Source: Flammula alnicola (Eukaryota > Basidiomycota > Agaricomycetes > Agaricales > Strophariaceae). Taken from it: 64,000 nt of DNA. Every line of letters starts with the position of its first letter. The first letter of the stretch is position 1. Of this stretch, positions 14,514-27,709 are shown piece by piece. The notes under the pieces are model-generated. The model was given only the letters and a program-made list of their open reading frames with translations, was not told the origin of the DNA and ran no database searches. Location: assembly GCA_015499995.1 (NCBI GenBank), contig JADNRV010000008.1:1-64000 (forward strand). The letters are read 5' to 3'. Made by a program: the position numbers and the translations under genes.

Positions 14514-15117
14514 GATTTTGCGATGGCCAAGAAGGATGTCGATGAACGTTCGAGCGAAGGTTAGTTGAGCAAGCGTAATTTGCGTCTGTTTGCCTCAAAG
14601 AGAAGCGACACTTATATCATCGTACATAGACGGGCTCTAATTATACGTGCAGGCTGGATGTATTCTGGAGCTCGGAACGTTGTGGTAGGGATCATCCAAG
14701 GTTTGGATTGAATGGGACTGTACACACTTGTACACAATAGACCATCAGGCCACAGGGGCCACGATGATGCCTTTGTGACTTGGCGCTCCGAAGACTTGCA
14801 TCATTTGGGGGCGAGTGGAATACGTGACAGACAACGGGAAGATCGCGACATGCGCGTTAACGAGCGTGAGTCGCCACCTGGACGCGTCGAGAAAAATTGA
14901 AAGAGGTTTAAGCGGTACAATGAGGACTGAACAGTATTGAATATGAACGCTCGAGGAACGTGTTGATGAGAGTGTTCACGGGGTCAGAATATTGGAAGAT
15001 TCGATGCGGGTGGGCGGAGCATGGTGGCGTCATGGCATAATAGTCACGTGTCTGTACGTCACCTCGTGTCTGGTACAAAAGCTCGTTGAGACTTTGCACT
15101 TACTACCTGTATACACC
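14514..15117. other. divergent intergenic region
   Basis: This is the upstream sequence shared by the PHD gene and the membrane-protein gene. No conserved element or gene was recognised. Confidence 0.5.
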
Positions 15118-16164
15118 ATGGCCGACTCTTGGAAAGATGACATTCTCCTCAAAATAGTCAACATTCTCGTCTACTTTCTCTTCCTGGGCTCAAATATCTA
15201 CACCGTAGCCTCGCCCTCCTCTATATACTACAATGGAAAGGAGACCTATATCACTCCCGCTCCTTGGGCGTTCCTCATCTGGTATATACCTGCTCTACAA
15301 CTCCGCAGCAGCAGCAGCACACTGACCACCAGTCTCTAGGTCTCTCATCCACATTCTCCTCCTAGGCACTATCATCTACCAGTTCTTCCCCAACGGCAAA
15401 AAGACCATTATTGACGGCATCTCATGGCGCTTTCCTCTCCTCGGCATCCTCAATGCCATCTACGTTAACCTCTGGGCTACCCACCATTACATCATTGGTA
15501 TGCCCTTCTCTAAAACAGTCTCTTGTGTCCTTTCTAATTCGTTTCCCAAGCCTTCATCTTTGCCCTCTTCGTCAGCTCTGCTGTTACTGTACGTCGCTTT
15601 CCGTTCCATTCTCTTCTAGACACTTTGACTCACAAGCCCCTTTCCAGCACGTCTACTACATTGTCAAGAAGTACCACGCCGCGGAGTCATATGCTGATGA
15701 GCTCTTCATCCACCTGCCCTTCTCCCTCTACCACGGATGGACCACCGTCCTCGTCGTTGTCACCGCCTTTGACGCTTTCGGCGTAGACAGCCTCACCCAC
15801 GCAGCCGGCATCTGGACCAAAGTCTTTGTCTTCCTTGCCCTGTAAGCTTCCATCTTATTTCCCTCTCTAATTCGAAACTCATACATATAATCCCCTACGT
15901 AGCTTCTTCCTCGAGGGAACCGCCGCCGCATACGCGTTCTCCACCCCCGAAGGCGACCTGCCCGCTTCCATCGCCATCGCCTGGTCCCTCTGGGCCATCT
16001 TCGCACACCAGACCTCGTCGGGCTTCGTCCACTGGTCGTCGCTTGTCTTTGCTATCCTCGCCGTCATCTGGGTCCTCAAGGGTGCCACCGGCCACGTCCT
16101 GCATTTCCGCCATCGCGGCATCATCGCCCTCAGCGACGAAGAGCGCGCCCCTCTCGTCGGCTAA
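15118..16164 (+). CDS. multi-pass membrane protein, distantly TspO-like
   Basis: Five exons (15118-15281, 15340-15497, 15551-15588, 15648-15841, 15903-16164) give 271 residues with about seven hydrophobic segments. The segment [19 protein letters not shown] resembles the PxPWxFxIW signature of tryptophan-rich sensory (TspO/MBR) and related bacterial membrane proteins. A second signature-like stretch is [10 protein letters not shown], and the protein ends in a short acidic tail. Conserved Trp and His residues lie inside membrane segments (WATHHYI, FVHWSS). The function is not known; a small-molecule sensor or transporter is a guess. All introns are 50-62 nt GT-AG with matching phases, so the model is firm although the family assignment is weak. 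Confidence 0.75.
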
Positions 16165-17287
16165 GTGTGCATGACAACTCTGTGCATTCCATGTCGCTGT
16201 TGGTAGGAGATCTAAGTAACTAGCATTCTAGCATTTTGTGCCTTGTCTCTGACGTATTGTTTGCTTGCTCTTGTAATAATCCTACTTGATTGAATTAGTT
16301 TTGCATCGAAAGGTGTAGGTTTGGGGATTGAAGTGGCTTATCTTTTGGATTGCTAATCCCATTCAGCTAATCCCATGCAAGATACTTGAAATGAAATTCA
16401 AGCTTTCATAAATTGTGGGAAGTTGCAATGGAATGGAATGCGTCGACGGTGTTGCAACGTTCCTTACTCGCATACATTGCGTCTGTCACTCGATTTGGGC
16501 GTGTATCAAATGGATGATTGGTGTACGGCGTACGCTATCTATGTACCACGTTCGTGCCAACACGCCATTTGGAAGGGTCGCGTGCCGGTTTTAATGGATT
16601 ACGAGCGGTTCTTGCAATTGATTTCCTGAGGCTGGTAAGCGATAGGAAGGCGTGCACAGTGTAAAGAATCTAAAGATGTGGTAAGTAAAGATGATCATTA
16701 ACGTTATTGAATCAATGCGTGCGCAGCGAGGCGCAGCGTGCATAGAGCGCGTCGGATTTCGGCGGTGTCAGGTGATTAAAAATGCCCCTATCGACGCGAT
16801 AGCAGACCGATGGCAATAGATGGCAATCGACCTGTTAAGTAGGCTTTTGCCGCATGTCCAGAAGGTCGTCTAGTACGCATATTATCTGAGTAAGTGGAGA
16901 ATTTAGGAAGGGGATGGGGGTTTTCGATATAAATGGATGAACCTGACAGAACGGGTGCTTGAAGCAATAAGTATTCAAAGATTGTTTAGCGCACGCGTTG
17001 TCTTCAGCCAATCTTCACCAAATTCAAGATCCAAATTCAAAATATTGCTCCACCTTGGCTCCAGCACTCTCAAAAGAGTTGTTTTATTTAAGACCCCTTT
17101 GCGGAGGAAGCGTGACAGGTTTGCATGTGAACGAATTACACGTGCCGTGACTGACGCGCTGAAATTGCTCACGAATGACAATTTGAATGTGAACCCGACA
17201 CTCTTGAAACTCACCACCAACAAACCACCAACGCCATTCTCGACAGACTTCTAGCAAAGAAAGGAAACTACTCAAAAACTCAATAGC
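16165..17287. other. long intergenic region
   Basis: About 1.1 kb separates the membrane-protein gene and PRI1. Both are on the plus strand, so it holds a terminator and the PRI1 promoter. No gene, RNA or repeat was recognised; a short imperfect duplication of GATGGCAAT occurs near 16810-16825. Confidence 0.45.
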
Positions 17288-19264
17288 ATGGATACAGCAG
17301 ATGAAGTACAACCTACCTCCCCAGGTGCGTTCTGTTTCGATTTCCGCGTGCACAGAGTTGTTATTCAATGCTCATATCGTCCCACTCGCAGAGGTCATGC
17401 TCGCGTTTTATCGTCGCCTGTACCCGTTCAAGTCAATATACAACTGGCTGAACCACGAACACGCACCTACACGACTCTTTACGCACAGGGAGTTCGCGTT
17501 TACGCTCCAAGGCGACGTCTACCTGCGCTACAACTCCTTCACCTCAGCCGACGAGCTGAAGAAGCAAGTATGCCAGCTCAACCCAACGCGGTTCGAGATC
17601 GGCCCCGTTTACTCTGCCCGGGTACGTGCGCAATACGCTTCTTATGCATTGTATCGGTTTGTCAACTACACCGCGCCGCTCATCACACCACTTCTCTTTC
17701 TTTCGCTAGCCACGAGACAAAAAGACAGTGCGCTCAGGAGCGTTCAACCCCATCCTCCGCGAACTCGTCTTCGATATCGATATGACCGACTACGACCCCG
17801 TCCGTACGTGCTGTTCAAAAACGGACATCTGCAAGAAGTGCTGGGGCTTCATCGCTGCGGCCGTTCGCGTGCTGGACGCGGCGCTGCGCGACGAGTTTGG
17901 GTACGAGAAGCTGCTGTGGGTCTACTCGGGCCGGCGCGGTATCCATCTGTGGATCTCGGACAAGGAGGCGATGGCGTTGACGGACCAGCAGCGGAAGGCG
18001 CTCGTCGGTTGGCTTACGGTCGTACAGGGTGGGAAAGAGGGGAGCCAGAAGCTTAACGTCCACAATAATGGCGGGAAATTACCGCCTTCGTTGCAGTGCG
18101 TTTGTCCCGTCATTCTATGTCTTATGGTGTTTGTTGCCCATTTGTTGACGCCACCTCGCTAGGAATGCGCTCGGGTACTTGAGAACCGTCTTTGGGGAGC
18201 TGATCCTCAGCAACCAAAATTGCTTTCAATCGGAAGACGGCTACGAAGAATTGCTGAAGGCCGTTCCTGATCAGCGCGTGGTCGATACCTTGCGTTCCAA
18301 ATGGGACGCCAACCCTACACGGTCTTCCGAAGATAAATGGTCTGATCTTTTCAAAGCTGCCTCAACACAACAACGAGTAACGTGTCTCTTCTTCCCCTGA
18401 CTATGGTTAGCCACTCACCCAAACATTATTACAGCTCATGAGCGCACTGGAGGATATTATCATCCAGTACACCTACCCACGCCTTGATGCGGAAGTCTCC
18501 AAACACCGAAACCATTTGTTGAAAGCTCCTTTCTGCATCCACCCGAAGACAGGTCGGGTGTGTGTGCCTCTGGACCTGGAAGCTATCGAAAAGTTCGACC
18601 CAGAAGGTGTGCCAACTGTCAGCCAACTCTTGCGTGAATTGGACCAGATAAAGAGGGAAGACGACGAGAGTAGTAGTAAAGAGTATCACTCTGGTGCGTT
18701 GTGTCTTGTTTAAGAAATATTTACCGCGAAGCCTAGCTTATTCTGCTGACATAGACTGGGAGAAAACTTCGCTGAAGCCTTATATCGACTTGATGGACAA
18801 GCACGCGCTGAGCTTGATGGAAGTAACGAGGAAGGAGAAACGTAAAGCAGGTATATGGTTTTTGTTCTTCCTTTATGTTCATGAAGAGCTCAGTCTGGAA
18901 ATTTTTAAGATATATCCTGGTGATAGCGCTGCTGATATCTCCTTCGTGTGCACATCCCGCATGTACAACATATACACCAGTGTACACTAACGGGCTTATT
19001 TTTTTTGCTTATTATAATGGTAACAAGGTTCTCGTATCATAAACTCAAGATCCATCACTTCCACAGGTTATTCCTCGGTAAGATGCGAACTTTGCTAATA
19101 CTTATGTAGGTGTGTTCAGCTCTACCTCGTGCTCAGCGGCGCCCTCCCTCCCCTCCAATGAGAAGGTTGCTCCATTTTCTTCTTTTGCGTCTTCACAAAT
19201 GAGAAGCAGAACCGGCAGTTCACATGTCGTTTATCGTCCTGGACAAGAATTTCCCTGGGAATGA
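17288..19264 (+). CDS. PRI1: DNA primase small (catalytic) subunit
   Basis: Primase subunit of the DNA polymerase alpha complex, making RNA primers in the nucleus. Exons 17288-17324, 17392-17621, 17710-18095, 18163-18376, 18435-18693 and 18755-18850 join in frame. They show LAFYRRLYPF, HREFAFTL, the catalytic aspartates VFDIDMTDYD, a zinc site C-C-SKTDIC-KKCW and the SGRRGIHLWISD motif. VNNDxGKLxP-type residues (NVHNNGGKLP) and ALEDIIIQYTYPRLDAEVSKH follow. The last exon is uncertain. A Ser-rich stretch 19110-19264 keeps frame and gives 458 residues in total, but it requires a 259 nt intron, much longer than the others. The catalytic core is complete and the family call is firm. Confidence 0.9.
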
Positions 19265-19977
19265 GTTATGGTCCAGGCAGCTATCTATATCTCCCCACCC
19301 TTGACGCCGCAGACTCGGAGAATAAATCCATGATGATCGCAGAAGTCACTCCTGAAAAGTTCTTCCTTGATTGAAAAGGACAGGACCGTGCTCAGGCTCT
19401 CCGTCTTTCTCCCAATACCGGGCAGCCTATTTGGTTATTTCGGCTACGTTTGATATCCGAGTCTTAATTCAACACAGATGGTTCTCCGTGTCAAGAGTTA
19501 CATACAGCACACACACCATGAGATGCCCTGAATTGTTGCCTCATGCTTCAAAACAAGAGTGTTTCGCTGGCCATGTACCGTCCATTTCCCATGGCGCATG
19601 GGTATTTCAGCTTGACGTAAATGCCTATATTTCCAGGCGAATCATTTACACCGTAGCTCAAACCTTGCTTTCAATTATGGTACCTCAATGAATTCCAAGG
19701 AAAGAGCCGTAAAGAAAATGATCATTAAAATCTTCAAGAGAAACTAAGCGAACAGTCGTACAAAGATAATTGTAACAAAACGGCCGCATCTAGAGCATCA
19801 TGTTGAATAGCAATTCTATATAATGAGATAAATCAGAAGTCCATCCCAGTAATTCGAAAGCAGCAAAGCAAAGGAATAGAAAAATCATCGAGCTCTGTTG
19901 AAGGCAATCACGACAAAATTACGAAATAATTCAGAAAAAGATATTAAAAAATCAAGGCTTTCAGAATATAACCTTTA
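19265..19977. other. intergenic region between convergent genes
   Basis: AT-rich 3' flanks of PRI1 and the following minus-strand gene. One open frame at 19371-19691 has no protein-like features and was not called. Confidence 0.45.
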
Positions 19978-21634
19978 TTAAACCGAATCTTCTGTCTCCG
20001 CCAATTCCATCTCTAGCCATCGAATAACAATTTCGTTGGAAGCAACGTCCGTCTGAAGGACGTCCATCACCCGTTGAGCAATCGGAACGGTGCATTCCTC
20101 CGCGCGGCTAAAACCGCTCAGACAACCCTGTCTGTACTCCTCCTCTGAGATTCCTAGCATCGCAGCGACGGAAGAGGCACCTGGCCCCCCAAATGCGTGG
20201 AGGATGATCGGAAGTGCGATCAAGGAGGGTATTTCCGCCGTGAGCTGGATGAGCTTTCGGGCGGCGACATGCACGTCTTCCGAAAGATCCATCTTGCTCT
20301 TGGTGGCGTCGAGAAGAGTGGGAAGAGTTCTCAAACCCTCAAACGCTTCGTCCACCGCCTCTCTTGCCAATCGGGTAGATCCGTGCTCAGAGCTCGGCCT
20401 AGGAAGTGAAACCAAAAGCTCATAGAGTGCCTTGCAATCGGCAGCCGCACTGGCGTAAATGATTGCAGGAGGTGGAGAAGGTGGGCGTGAGGGAGGTAAC
20501 TTGATCATGAACCGCCCCGGAGGTGGCGTCAGGGGTGGCGTGGTGGAAGTCGGAGGTGATCCACGACGTTTCTTAGAGTTCAGAAGAGGAGAACTCTCTG
20601 GCGCCAGAACAGGCGAGGGCTTGATATCGACACGGTGAGATAACGCCACCATAGCCTTCCAAAGGATTGAAATAAGCAGGCTAGCAAGCGTCGCATGGGA
20701 CAAAATGGACGTTGTGGAGGTTGTCAGAGCCCGTGCGTACAGCGGCATGAGTATCTGCAGCGTTACAATCGACGGGTGATATACAGTGATTGATTTAGTG
20801 CCAGCAGGCGGCTTGGAGATAGGGTTAGAATTCGGATCCTCGAGGGCCTCGATCAATGGTATCAACTCGCCGCGCATGGCCGTGATAAAGGGCTTGACCA
20901 CCCGATTGATGATTGAGACAAACCCATCCCGAATTGACTTCAATCCATCACCACGGACATCTGCGTCAGTGCCAAGTCCAAGTTCATCGAATACTTGTAG
21001 AAGTTCCTCGCTGAATTTAGCGATCGACAGAGCATAAGTCTGAACGAGGTTTGGGAACGAGAATTGATTGGCGATGGTAGGGACTGCGTGGAAAGAAGGG
21101 GATGCTAATATCGATAAGAGTTGGCCCGACAGATTGGTTAACAAAACTGTGAAGGGACGTTGCAGAGACCGCAAGATTGCTCTATGTAGATGAGGGTTGT
21201 CATGCGCAGCATTTAACTCTCTGATATTTGATTAGTGAGGAGGCCATGCATTGACTGAGACACGATGCTTACGATGCTATCAAAGAACCGAGGGCGAGGC
21301 CACGACCTTGTGGAATTGGGCGTTTGCCAGCAACTTGCTCGTTGACAGGAGATGGACCAGCTGGTTGCGCAAGTGCCTTTGACACGGCTTCACTGAGCTT
21401 CAGACTCAACATCTCAAGGTACGAACCATCTTGGATAAGAGGAGCATGGTTCGGAGCTGGAGTGGGAGCTGGTGACGGCGTTTGACGAATGAAGTTCGTG
21501 AGAGATAGCTTGGTCGAGGCACGAGGAAGCCCCAAACCCTGGCTCGACTCGGGGCGGGATGGAACCGTCACCGGGGCCGGAGAGGATGGCCGACTGGATG
21601 GTCGGAAGAAAGAGGGGTTCTTGAGAACGTTCAT
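19978..21634 (-). CDS. conserved-looking helical protein of unknown function
   Basis: Two exons (21634-21273, 21220-19978) give 534 residues. I do not recognise the family. The first 80 residues are Ser/Pro-rich and disordered. Residues about 90-300 and 390-530 are rich in Leu, Ala and Ile with heptad-like helices (for example LQTYALSIAKFSEELLQVF). A Pro/Ser linker, PPTSTTPPLTPPPGRF then PPSRPPSPPPA, separates them. The overall shape suggests an alpha-helical scaffold, possibly ARM/HEAT-like, but no signature supports that. Splice signals are standard (GTAAGC donor, ATCAG acceptor) and the frame is open throughout. Confidence 0.7.
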
Positions 21635-22443
21635 GATGGGGAATATTTTCTATAGGTGATATATTGGAATTCTTGAGGTTGGTGTTGTATTGCGGTGGTG
21701 ACGATGATCTTGAAAGCGTGGCGAACTATCTGTGGAGTGCAAATCCTGGAGCAAGGAACCAGATTCCGGGAGATGATCCAATTATCCCATGGGTCGAAGA
21801 GACAGAGAGCTCAATAGATTTGGTGCGAATGAGTTTTCCAGCACCTCAGGCCCTAAGGAGGTCTATCTGTGTCGACGAGGGGGCTTGCAAGCGGTCCAAA
21901 TAGAATGTTGCTAATCTGGTGTGTCAGTCTACAAAATAACAAAGTCAGCATTGATTTCCAAAGGGATTCGATAGCTGGGTACTCACCGTGGAAGGGAAAC
22001 AACCATAGATTGTGAAAAGGGTGCTCGATATCGAGGGTGTCAGAGAAAGAGAAAGAATAGGAACAAGAACTGGGTCCGCCTCTAACGGCTGCACTAAATT
22101 TTATGGCAGCTTATGTAAAAGTGCGGTATCACTTCCCACGACTCCCATCCATCAGCTGTTCCTTCTCCAGCGCTCCAGTCTCTACCCAATAGCAATAGCA
22201 TCGCTGGGCTCAAAAATACCTCCTGACGAGTGTTCATGTGCCTTGATGATTTCCTTTGCGTTGTGAATCAGAACAAATCTGGCATATTCTCGCCTTGTCC
22301 TTTTCTGCGTCATCTATCATCAGACAGTCCGACCGTTGGAATGTTGATGATCTCGGTGGAGTCAAATGACTCGCATGGTTGTCGTTGTCCGGAGCCCTTA
22401 TCAATCACGGGTATGCACAGCCCAAGCTTGCGAAAGTTTTCAT
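21635..22443. other. intergenic region
   Basis: About 800 bp between two minus-strand genes. Plus-strand open frames (21664-21903, 22012-22266) lack recognisable content. No repeat or RNA was seen. Confidence 0.45.
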
Positions 22444-25400
22444 TTAGGTGTTCAAGATATTCTGGATTTGTGTCCCAACTTCAACGTCTGCGCATCGTAA
22501 CCTCCATAAACAGGAATCTTCTTCGGATTCTCGCAGGCGAAGGGCAACCAACTCGGGCTTCGAGGACTTGGCAGTGTGAGTATCTTCATTTGGCTCCATC
22601 AGGATCTTGAGTTCGCCTTCGAAGGGAAGTCGTCAGTCTCAGTAATAGAAGGGAGTTTATGAATTACCGATAAAAGGAGGAAGGTCGACAGAAACGACGC
22701 GCAAACGGTGATGATCCACGCGCTGCAGTCGCCTTATCGCAATATCTATCGAGGAGTTGCACCATCCACGAAGGTCGCAAGACTGGTCAAACGTGTGCCA
22801 GACCTCCTCAAAGTCAGGCTTATTCTCAATGGTCTCGGAGGAGTTGAGAGACGTAGAATCTTCTTCAAAGGGTGATTCGAGAGTGATAAGGTCTACGCCA
22901 GGTGTCTTCTGAAGAGTTAGCACAAATGACCTGGACTTGTCAAGTTCACATACTTGTATGTCTGGCCTCCTCAATTCTTCTGTTTGGGATGGAATTGGAT
23001 GTTCTGCCGAAGGTCGAATCCGAAGGTCTTCCATTCCAACGGCTAGAGCAAGATGGCCTGCAGTCATGGGCGGTGACATCGAACTATGATGACGATCTGG
23101 ATCAGATAGCGTTCCCGAGCGCGAACTCGAACTTGACATCCTTCTCATCCTGAGAGGAGGGATAACTTCTGGAAGAGCATATGCCGCATACTTCAGCGAG
23201 CTTGAGGACGGTCCGGCGGCACGGGAAGAAGCACGAGAGAACTGTGGCGTTGAAGCAGACGATCTCGCCGAGTCGGCCTTGTAATTTTGCAAAGAGGCCA
23301 GAAAATCAGGGAGCTAAAATGCAGAGATGAGCCGAATAGGAAGGGTCTGCTTGAAGCATTTATCTACACTCACGGACGGAGACGAAGCTTCGCGAATGAT
23401 CTTCACAAGCAATTCCTTATCTTTGGAGAACTCGAGAAATTGGGTACAACGCTGCGAAGTATCGCTTAGCACGGACTGCCAATTAGGAGAACATGACCAG
23501 GCGGACGTACAACTCGGATAGAACGGCGTGCGGATCGGGCTAGAGTTGTTACCGTGTCCATGACATCCGAGGGTATTTCGTCGCAATCAGCTCTGACTCG
23601 AAGCATAGCTATAACACAGGGCTCTTGGACAATTGCTGAGAAAATGGCATCAATAGAGGGACTCGTTTAGCAGCAACACCACTCACCAAGGCACGTTTTT
23701 AGCCTGGCGGCCAGCCCTGATAAAATCTGGACCGGAGAAGTGGGCAAGGACCCAGAAAATTCAGTCGCTAGTGCGGTAGCAATGACCAAAGCAGTGGGGC
23801 TTAGAGGAACCTCCGGTTCAGATAGGACGGTAATGAAGTGTGTGGCACATGAAGGAAGAAAGTCGGAGTTTGCTGCAAAAAATCGCCAGAGTAAGTCAAA
23901 GGAAAAGCCATAAAATAAATTCATCTCACAGGGACTGCGAATATCCGTCAAAACAGTCTCTATGATTCCTTTGAACACTAGTGGCACAGTCGTTCCTTCA
24001 TCGACCTTCCTAGTGAGTTCGAGTACTTGACGAGCATATTCTCCGCCATCCTCCTCGTATTGAATCAATCTGGTTTCTAATATGCGCATGAGGGATTCAT
24101 TCGTATCCATGTTAGCTGGCTCAGGTTGTGCGCCCTTTATTAGAGATAGTACATGAGCGTCGAGAATCGATGGGTCGACTTTTTTGATGATTCGTAAGGA
24201 CTGCGAATATTTAGTTGACTTAAGATACTAGGCAACGATAAGAAAACGTACCGTCTTGCGGATTCCCTGGTCTATGGAATCCAACAATTGCATAATTCTT
24301 TGGAACTCCGGGCCTTCCAGGACGGCTGCACGATTTGGTGTTGTACCAGCCCAGGCAGCGACGTCAACGCGTTCTAGACAAGATACAAAAAGGTGGACGT
24401 CATTCGGACTATAAGACATCAGGAATTGCCGTATACATTGGATAGAAGATATCTTTCTCGAAATTTCAGCCGACAGAAATGCGTCGGATTTGAGTTGGGA
24501 GAATAGATGAAATATTTCTAGAATGACGGCTTTCGATAGCGAAGTCGGATCCTTGTGTTCGGAGTGCTCCTGAAGAATGTCCAATAAAAGGGGTATGTTG
24601 GCCTCCGACAACCTGGAAGGATAGAACTCCGTGTTTATATTCATTCACAGATATAGCAGTTAAATCACTTACCCAAGAGAGCCTAGGGCTTTCAAAACGC
24701 TGAGAATGATGTCCTGATCTGTATCGTTGACATACGAAGATTCCGCCACCAAGATATCGTTTACTCTAGCGACTATGGCGTTGTCCTGAACAATCTTTTA
24801 AATGAATACCAAATCGTGAACACATTTTGCTTACACTTGGAACGTCTCTTGCAAGTACCAAAGCTGCTTGAACGACTGAGCTATCTGCATCACTCAGCCT
24901 CTTGAGGATCGTTCCACGGATACGTTCAAGTAAAGCAGGATTGTAGCTGGACAGAGCGCGAAACGCCAAAAGCGCGCGGCGCCTGACTTGAGAACTACGC
25001 AGGAGGATTGAGACCTAACTTCAGGAAGCGAAGTAAAGAAGCTACCACTTGTCACCCACTAGTCGTGCGAGAGCAGATCATGTAATTGTGACTGGACAGC
25101 TGGAATTATGTCTTCGGTGGGTGAAGTAATGAGATTGTCGAGAGCCAAGCAGAGGCGAGGGACCTCGTCGCTTTCCAGATCCTGTAAATAAACGATTAGT
25201 TGAAAAACCTAAATTGCAAGGATATTAAGAGGGAAGCTGACTTTACGCAAGGTATTAATGAGCATAAGTCGAAGCTCGTGTCCAAAGGCATGATTTCGGA
25301 GCAGAATAGATAACCTGAAGCCCGTGTGAATAGGCACCAATGAAATAAAAGGTAATACATACCTATTCGTTTATCTTCGACTTTCTTCCCGGTTTCCGCC

Positions 25401-25720
25401 AGATTTATGGCATGGTGAAACGAAAAATCAAACGCGTCTGCAGCGAGAAACCCCGGCGTAACGGATGTTGAGCAGTACAAGAGGATAACCAAGCACTCTT
25501 TGCATTTCTCCTAGAATTGAGACGGTAAAAAGACGAGGAAGAAAGAAGCACAAATACGAACAAGGGAAAGTTTAGGGCGCGAGAGCTGCATCTGAACCGA
25601 CTTTATCTCCAAGAAGATGTGCTGGTCCGCAGACTGGACTGACGTCGAGGATTCTACCTTGCGGACAATCGCGTAATGAGCTCTGCTCATCGCGCCTGAA
25701 GAATGGAAGGGAACATCCAT
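22444..25720 (-). CDS. adaptin large chain, AP-4 epsilon-like
   Basis: This is a large adaptor subunit for cargo sorting at the trans-Golgi. The start at 25720 (MDVPFHSSGAMSRAHYA) is chosen because it opens the conserved N-terminus. Exons continue with KCKECLVILLYCS, HHAINLAETGKKVEDKRIG, then LSILLRNHAFGHELRLMLI and LRKDLESDEVPRLCLALDNL. These are the adaptin trunk elements, most like AP-4 epsilon. Further ARM-type helices include FRALSSYNPALLERI, DVHLFVSCLERVDV and DSIDQGIRKT. A Ser-rich hinge follows, then an appendage-like C-terminus ending RCADVEVGTQIQNIL. The frame is continuous if the intron near 25370 uses a GTATTA donor. About ten introns are present. AP-1 gamma is the main alternative identity. 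Confidence 0.72.
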
Positions 25721-26231
25721 TGCAGATTGTTGAACGATACAAGTAATGAGATTGGGCTTCAAGTTCGCGCCAACCCCACTCCGACTTGCAATCTGAATCG
25801 CAGATTCCTGACTATTTATTAGTATCTGCCTGCTAGTGACCAACGAGGACCGGCCAGTTCTGGTGGCAGGAGGCTAAGAAGTTGTCGCCGCAGGTGGTAA
25901 AAATATAAGTGAAATGGGCGACACAAATTCTTTGAGAAAGGCAGAGGGCAGAGAGCAGGTCAGGTCGCTGATTACACGAAGAAGTTGGCGAACGGACAAA
26001 AGCACAGACAGTGAGACACGACGCGCTACTTTTATTACGTAATTCGATGTTCAAGTGCATTTAAGAAAGAGATGTTCAAATTGAAGTTGGTCGTCGCGAT
26101 CGATGGTACTTAAGTAGCTAAGAGTAACGTAGTTCTAAGCGAAGGACTAAACAATTTTAAAGAAGACTATGGCAAGATATAGAGTAAGTAAAGTGCATTA
26201 TCATTACTAAGCCATGCCATTGAATCACGGC
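25721..26231. other. intergenic region between two minus-strand genes
   Basis: This stretch holds the upstream region of the adaptin gene and the 3' flank of the MYND gene. No further gene was recognised. Confidence 0.45.
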
Positions 26232-27709
26232 TTAGAAAGGCTGCTCTGCAAGTACCTCCGAAGTCTTCACGACCAGTTCGTTTTCGTTCATGAGTGTGGC
26301 AGAGAAGTAAGCCTTTAGACCGTTGAGACCCTTGGTTTCACAACATTGTGAAGGGCATCAAAAGCACTGGGACCATCGACCCTTCTCGCCTGACAGAGGA
26401 AGTCCCGCTTTTTGGTATATATTAGCATGCTGGCTGCAGATTCGGGGAGTGGTGAATGACTGTCGAGAGGAGCTTGAACTTTAATGATAAGGTTCTTGGG
26501 CTCCACGGAGATCCTTTTTGGTATTTTAGGTGAATGCACCGTGGATTCTGACGGTATACCAATGATTTGACGGGTTAGGTTCGAGGTCGAGTGAAAAGTC
26601 ATATATTTATCGTAAAACGGCTTGACGGTGACCGTGTCGGATTGCGCAAACGCCTGACAAGCTTTCTTATGAGAGGGCCAATGCTTTTCTGTCACATAAT
26701 AAGCACGGACTTTCATTCTGTGAAGAGACTATCACTTACTTTGGCATTCACGGGAACAGTAACGGGCGATTTGGCATCGAGCACAATTCTTCAAGGGTTG
26801 ATCTGTCGCAAGACATCCTTCACATCTTTTCTCTTCCCTTGGTAACTGCTCGCCATTCCGCTTCCTCAAACACCTTTGAACTGCAGCTGCCACCTGAGGG
26901 CCTGTGTTGATGTAGGTTTTCATGGGCGTCCAGCCATCAGCGTCTGGGATTTCCAAATCAGCGCCAAACTCCATCAGTAGCTCAATTGCCTCGACGTAAT
27001 TATGCTCGAACGCATGGAACAACGGAACGGCGCCATATCTGTTTTGTGCGTTTGGGTTGGCGTGCGATTCGAGCAGCAGACGCAAGGTTGGAGTTTCACG
27101 GGCTTCATGGTTCGGATTGATTATGAAGTGTTGCATCGCGGTAAAACCACAAATGTCTGGAATGTCGAGAGCTAGTCCATGTGAGATAAGAAATCGGAGG
27201 ACTTCAAGATGCTGAGTTCCCCCTGGGCCCCTTACGCGTTGGGAACCCCAGACAACAATCGTTGCGTAGCCAGCTTGGAAAGCAGTTTCCGTGGCATTTA
27301 ATGCCCGTGCTGTTCCTGTTTCAAATGCCTATGCAAGGTACGGATAATCTGAGAAGCCGCGCAAAAGGAAATGATGAAGTTCTTACATTTATAACCGCTG
27401 GCAATATTCCTAAAAAGCACGCGAGACCGAATGACGAGAGTTCATTCGCATTGAAACCTATGCTTCCTAGAATGAACAGTTAGCATCGTGCGTAGTAAGG
27501 TTGACGACAGAATATTCACGATCTATGTAGAGTGTTCTCAACCTCTGTCCACCTTCCGCGTCCTTTATGAACCCTGGCTGAGAGAGGATCTTCTTCATTT
27601 CATCGGTTACGACGAGACCACTTCCCGGAGTAACAGTGAAAGGAGAACCGCCCATAATATGGGTAGGCAATTGATAAGGTTGGTTTCCCTTTTGATTCTT
27701 GCGTGGCAT
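26232..27709 (-). CDS. ankyrin-repeat MYND zinc-finger protein
   Basis: Exons run leftwards from the start MPRKNQKGNQPYQLP at 27709. The middle has two or three ankyrin repeats, with TPTLRLLLESHANPNAQN and AIELLMEFGADLEIPDADG as the clearest units. Then comes a MYND zinc finger, CEGC, CARCQIARYCSRECQ and HWPSHKKAC, completed by an intron near 26745-26690. MYND fingers bind proline-rich partners. The C-terminal region ends GLKAYFSATLMNEN and TSEVLAEQPF in a frame one base off from the preceding exon, the break being about 26329-26335. The family's usual C-terminus fits the second frame, so a missing base is likely rather than a true truncation at 26315. Such proteins are common in basidiomycetes and their substrates are unknown. 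Confidence 0.78.

Noticed and set aside
15118..16164. Calling the membrane protein a true TspO
   Set aside because: Only one signature-like segment is shared; the number of membrane segments and length differ from the five-helix TspO family.
19371..19691. 106-codon plus-strand open frame after PRI1
   Set aside because: No recognisable composition, promoter or splice structure; lies in an AT-rich convergent intergenic region.
25325..25385. Apparent frameshift in the AP-4 epsilon-like gene
   Set aside because: Using a GTATTA donor instead of GTATGT restores the frame (DKRIGM to LSILLRN), so no sequence error is needed.
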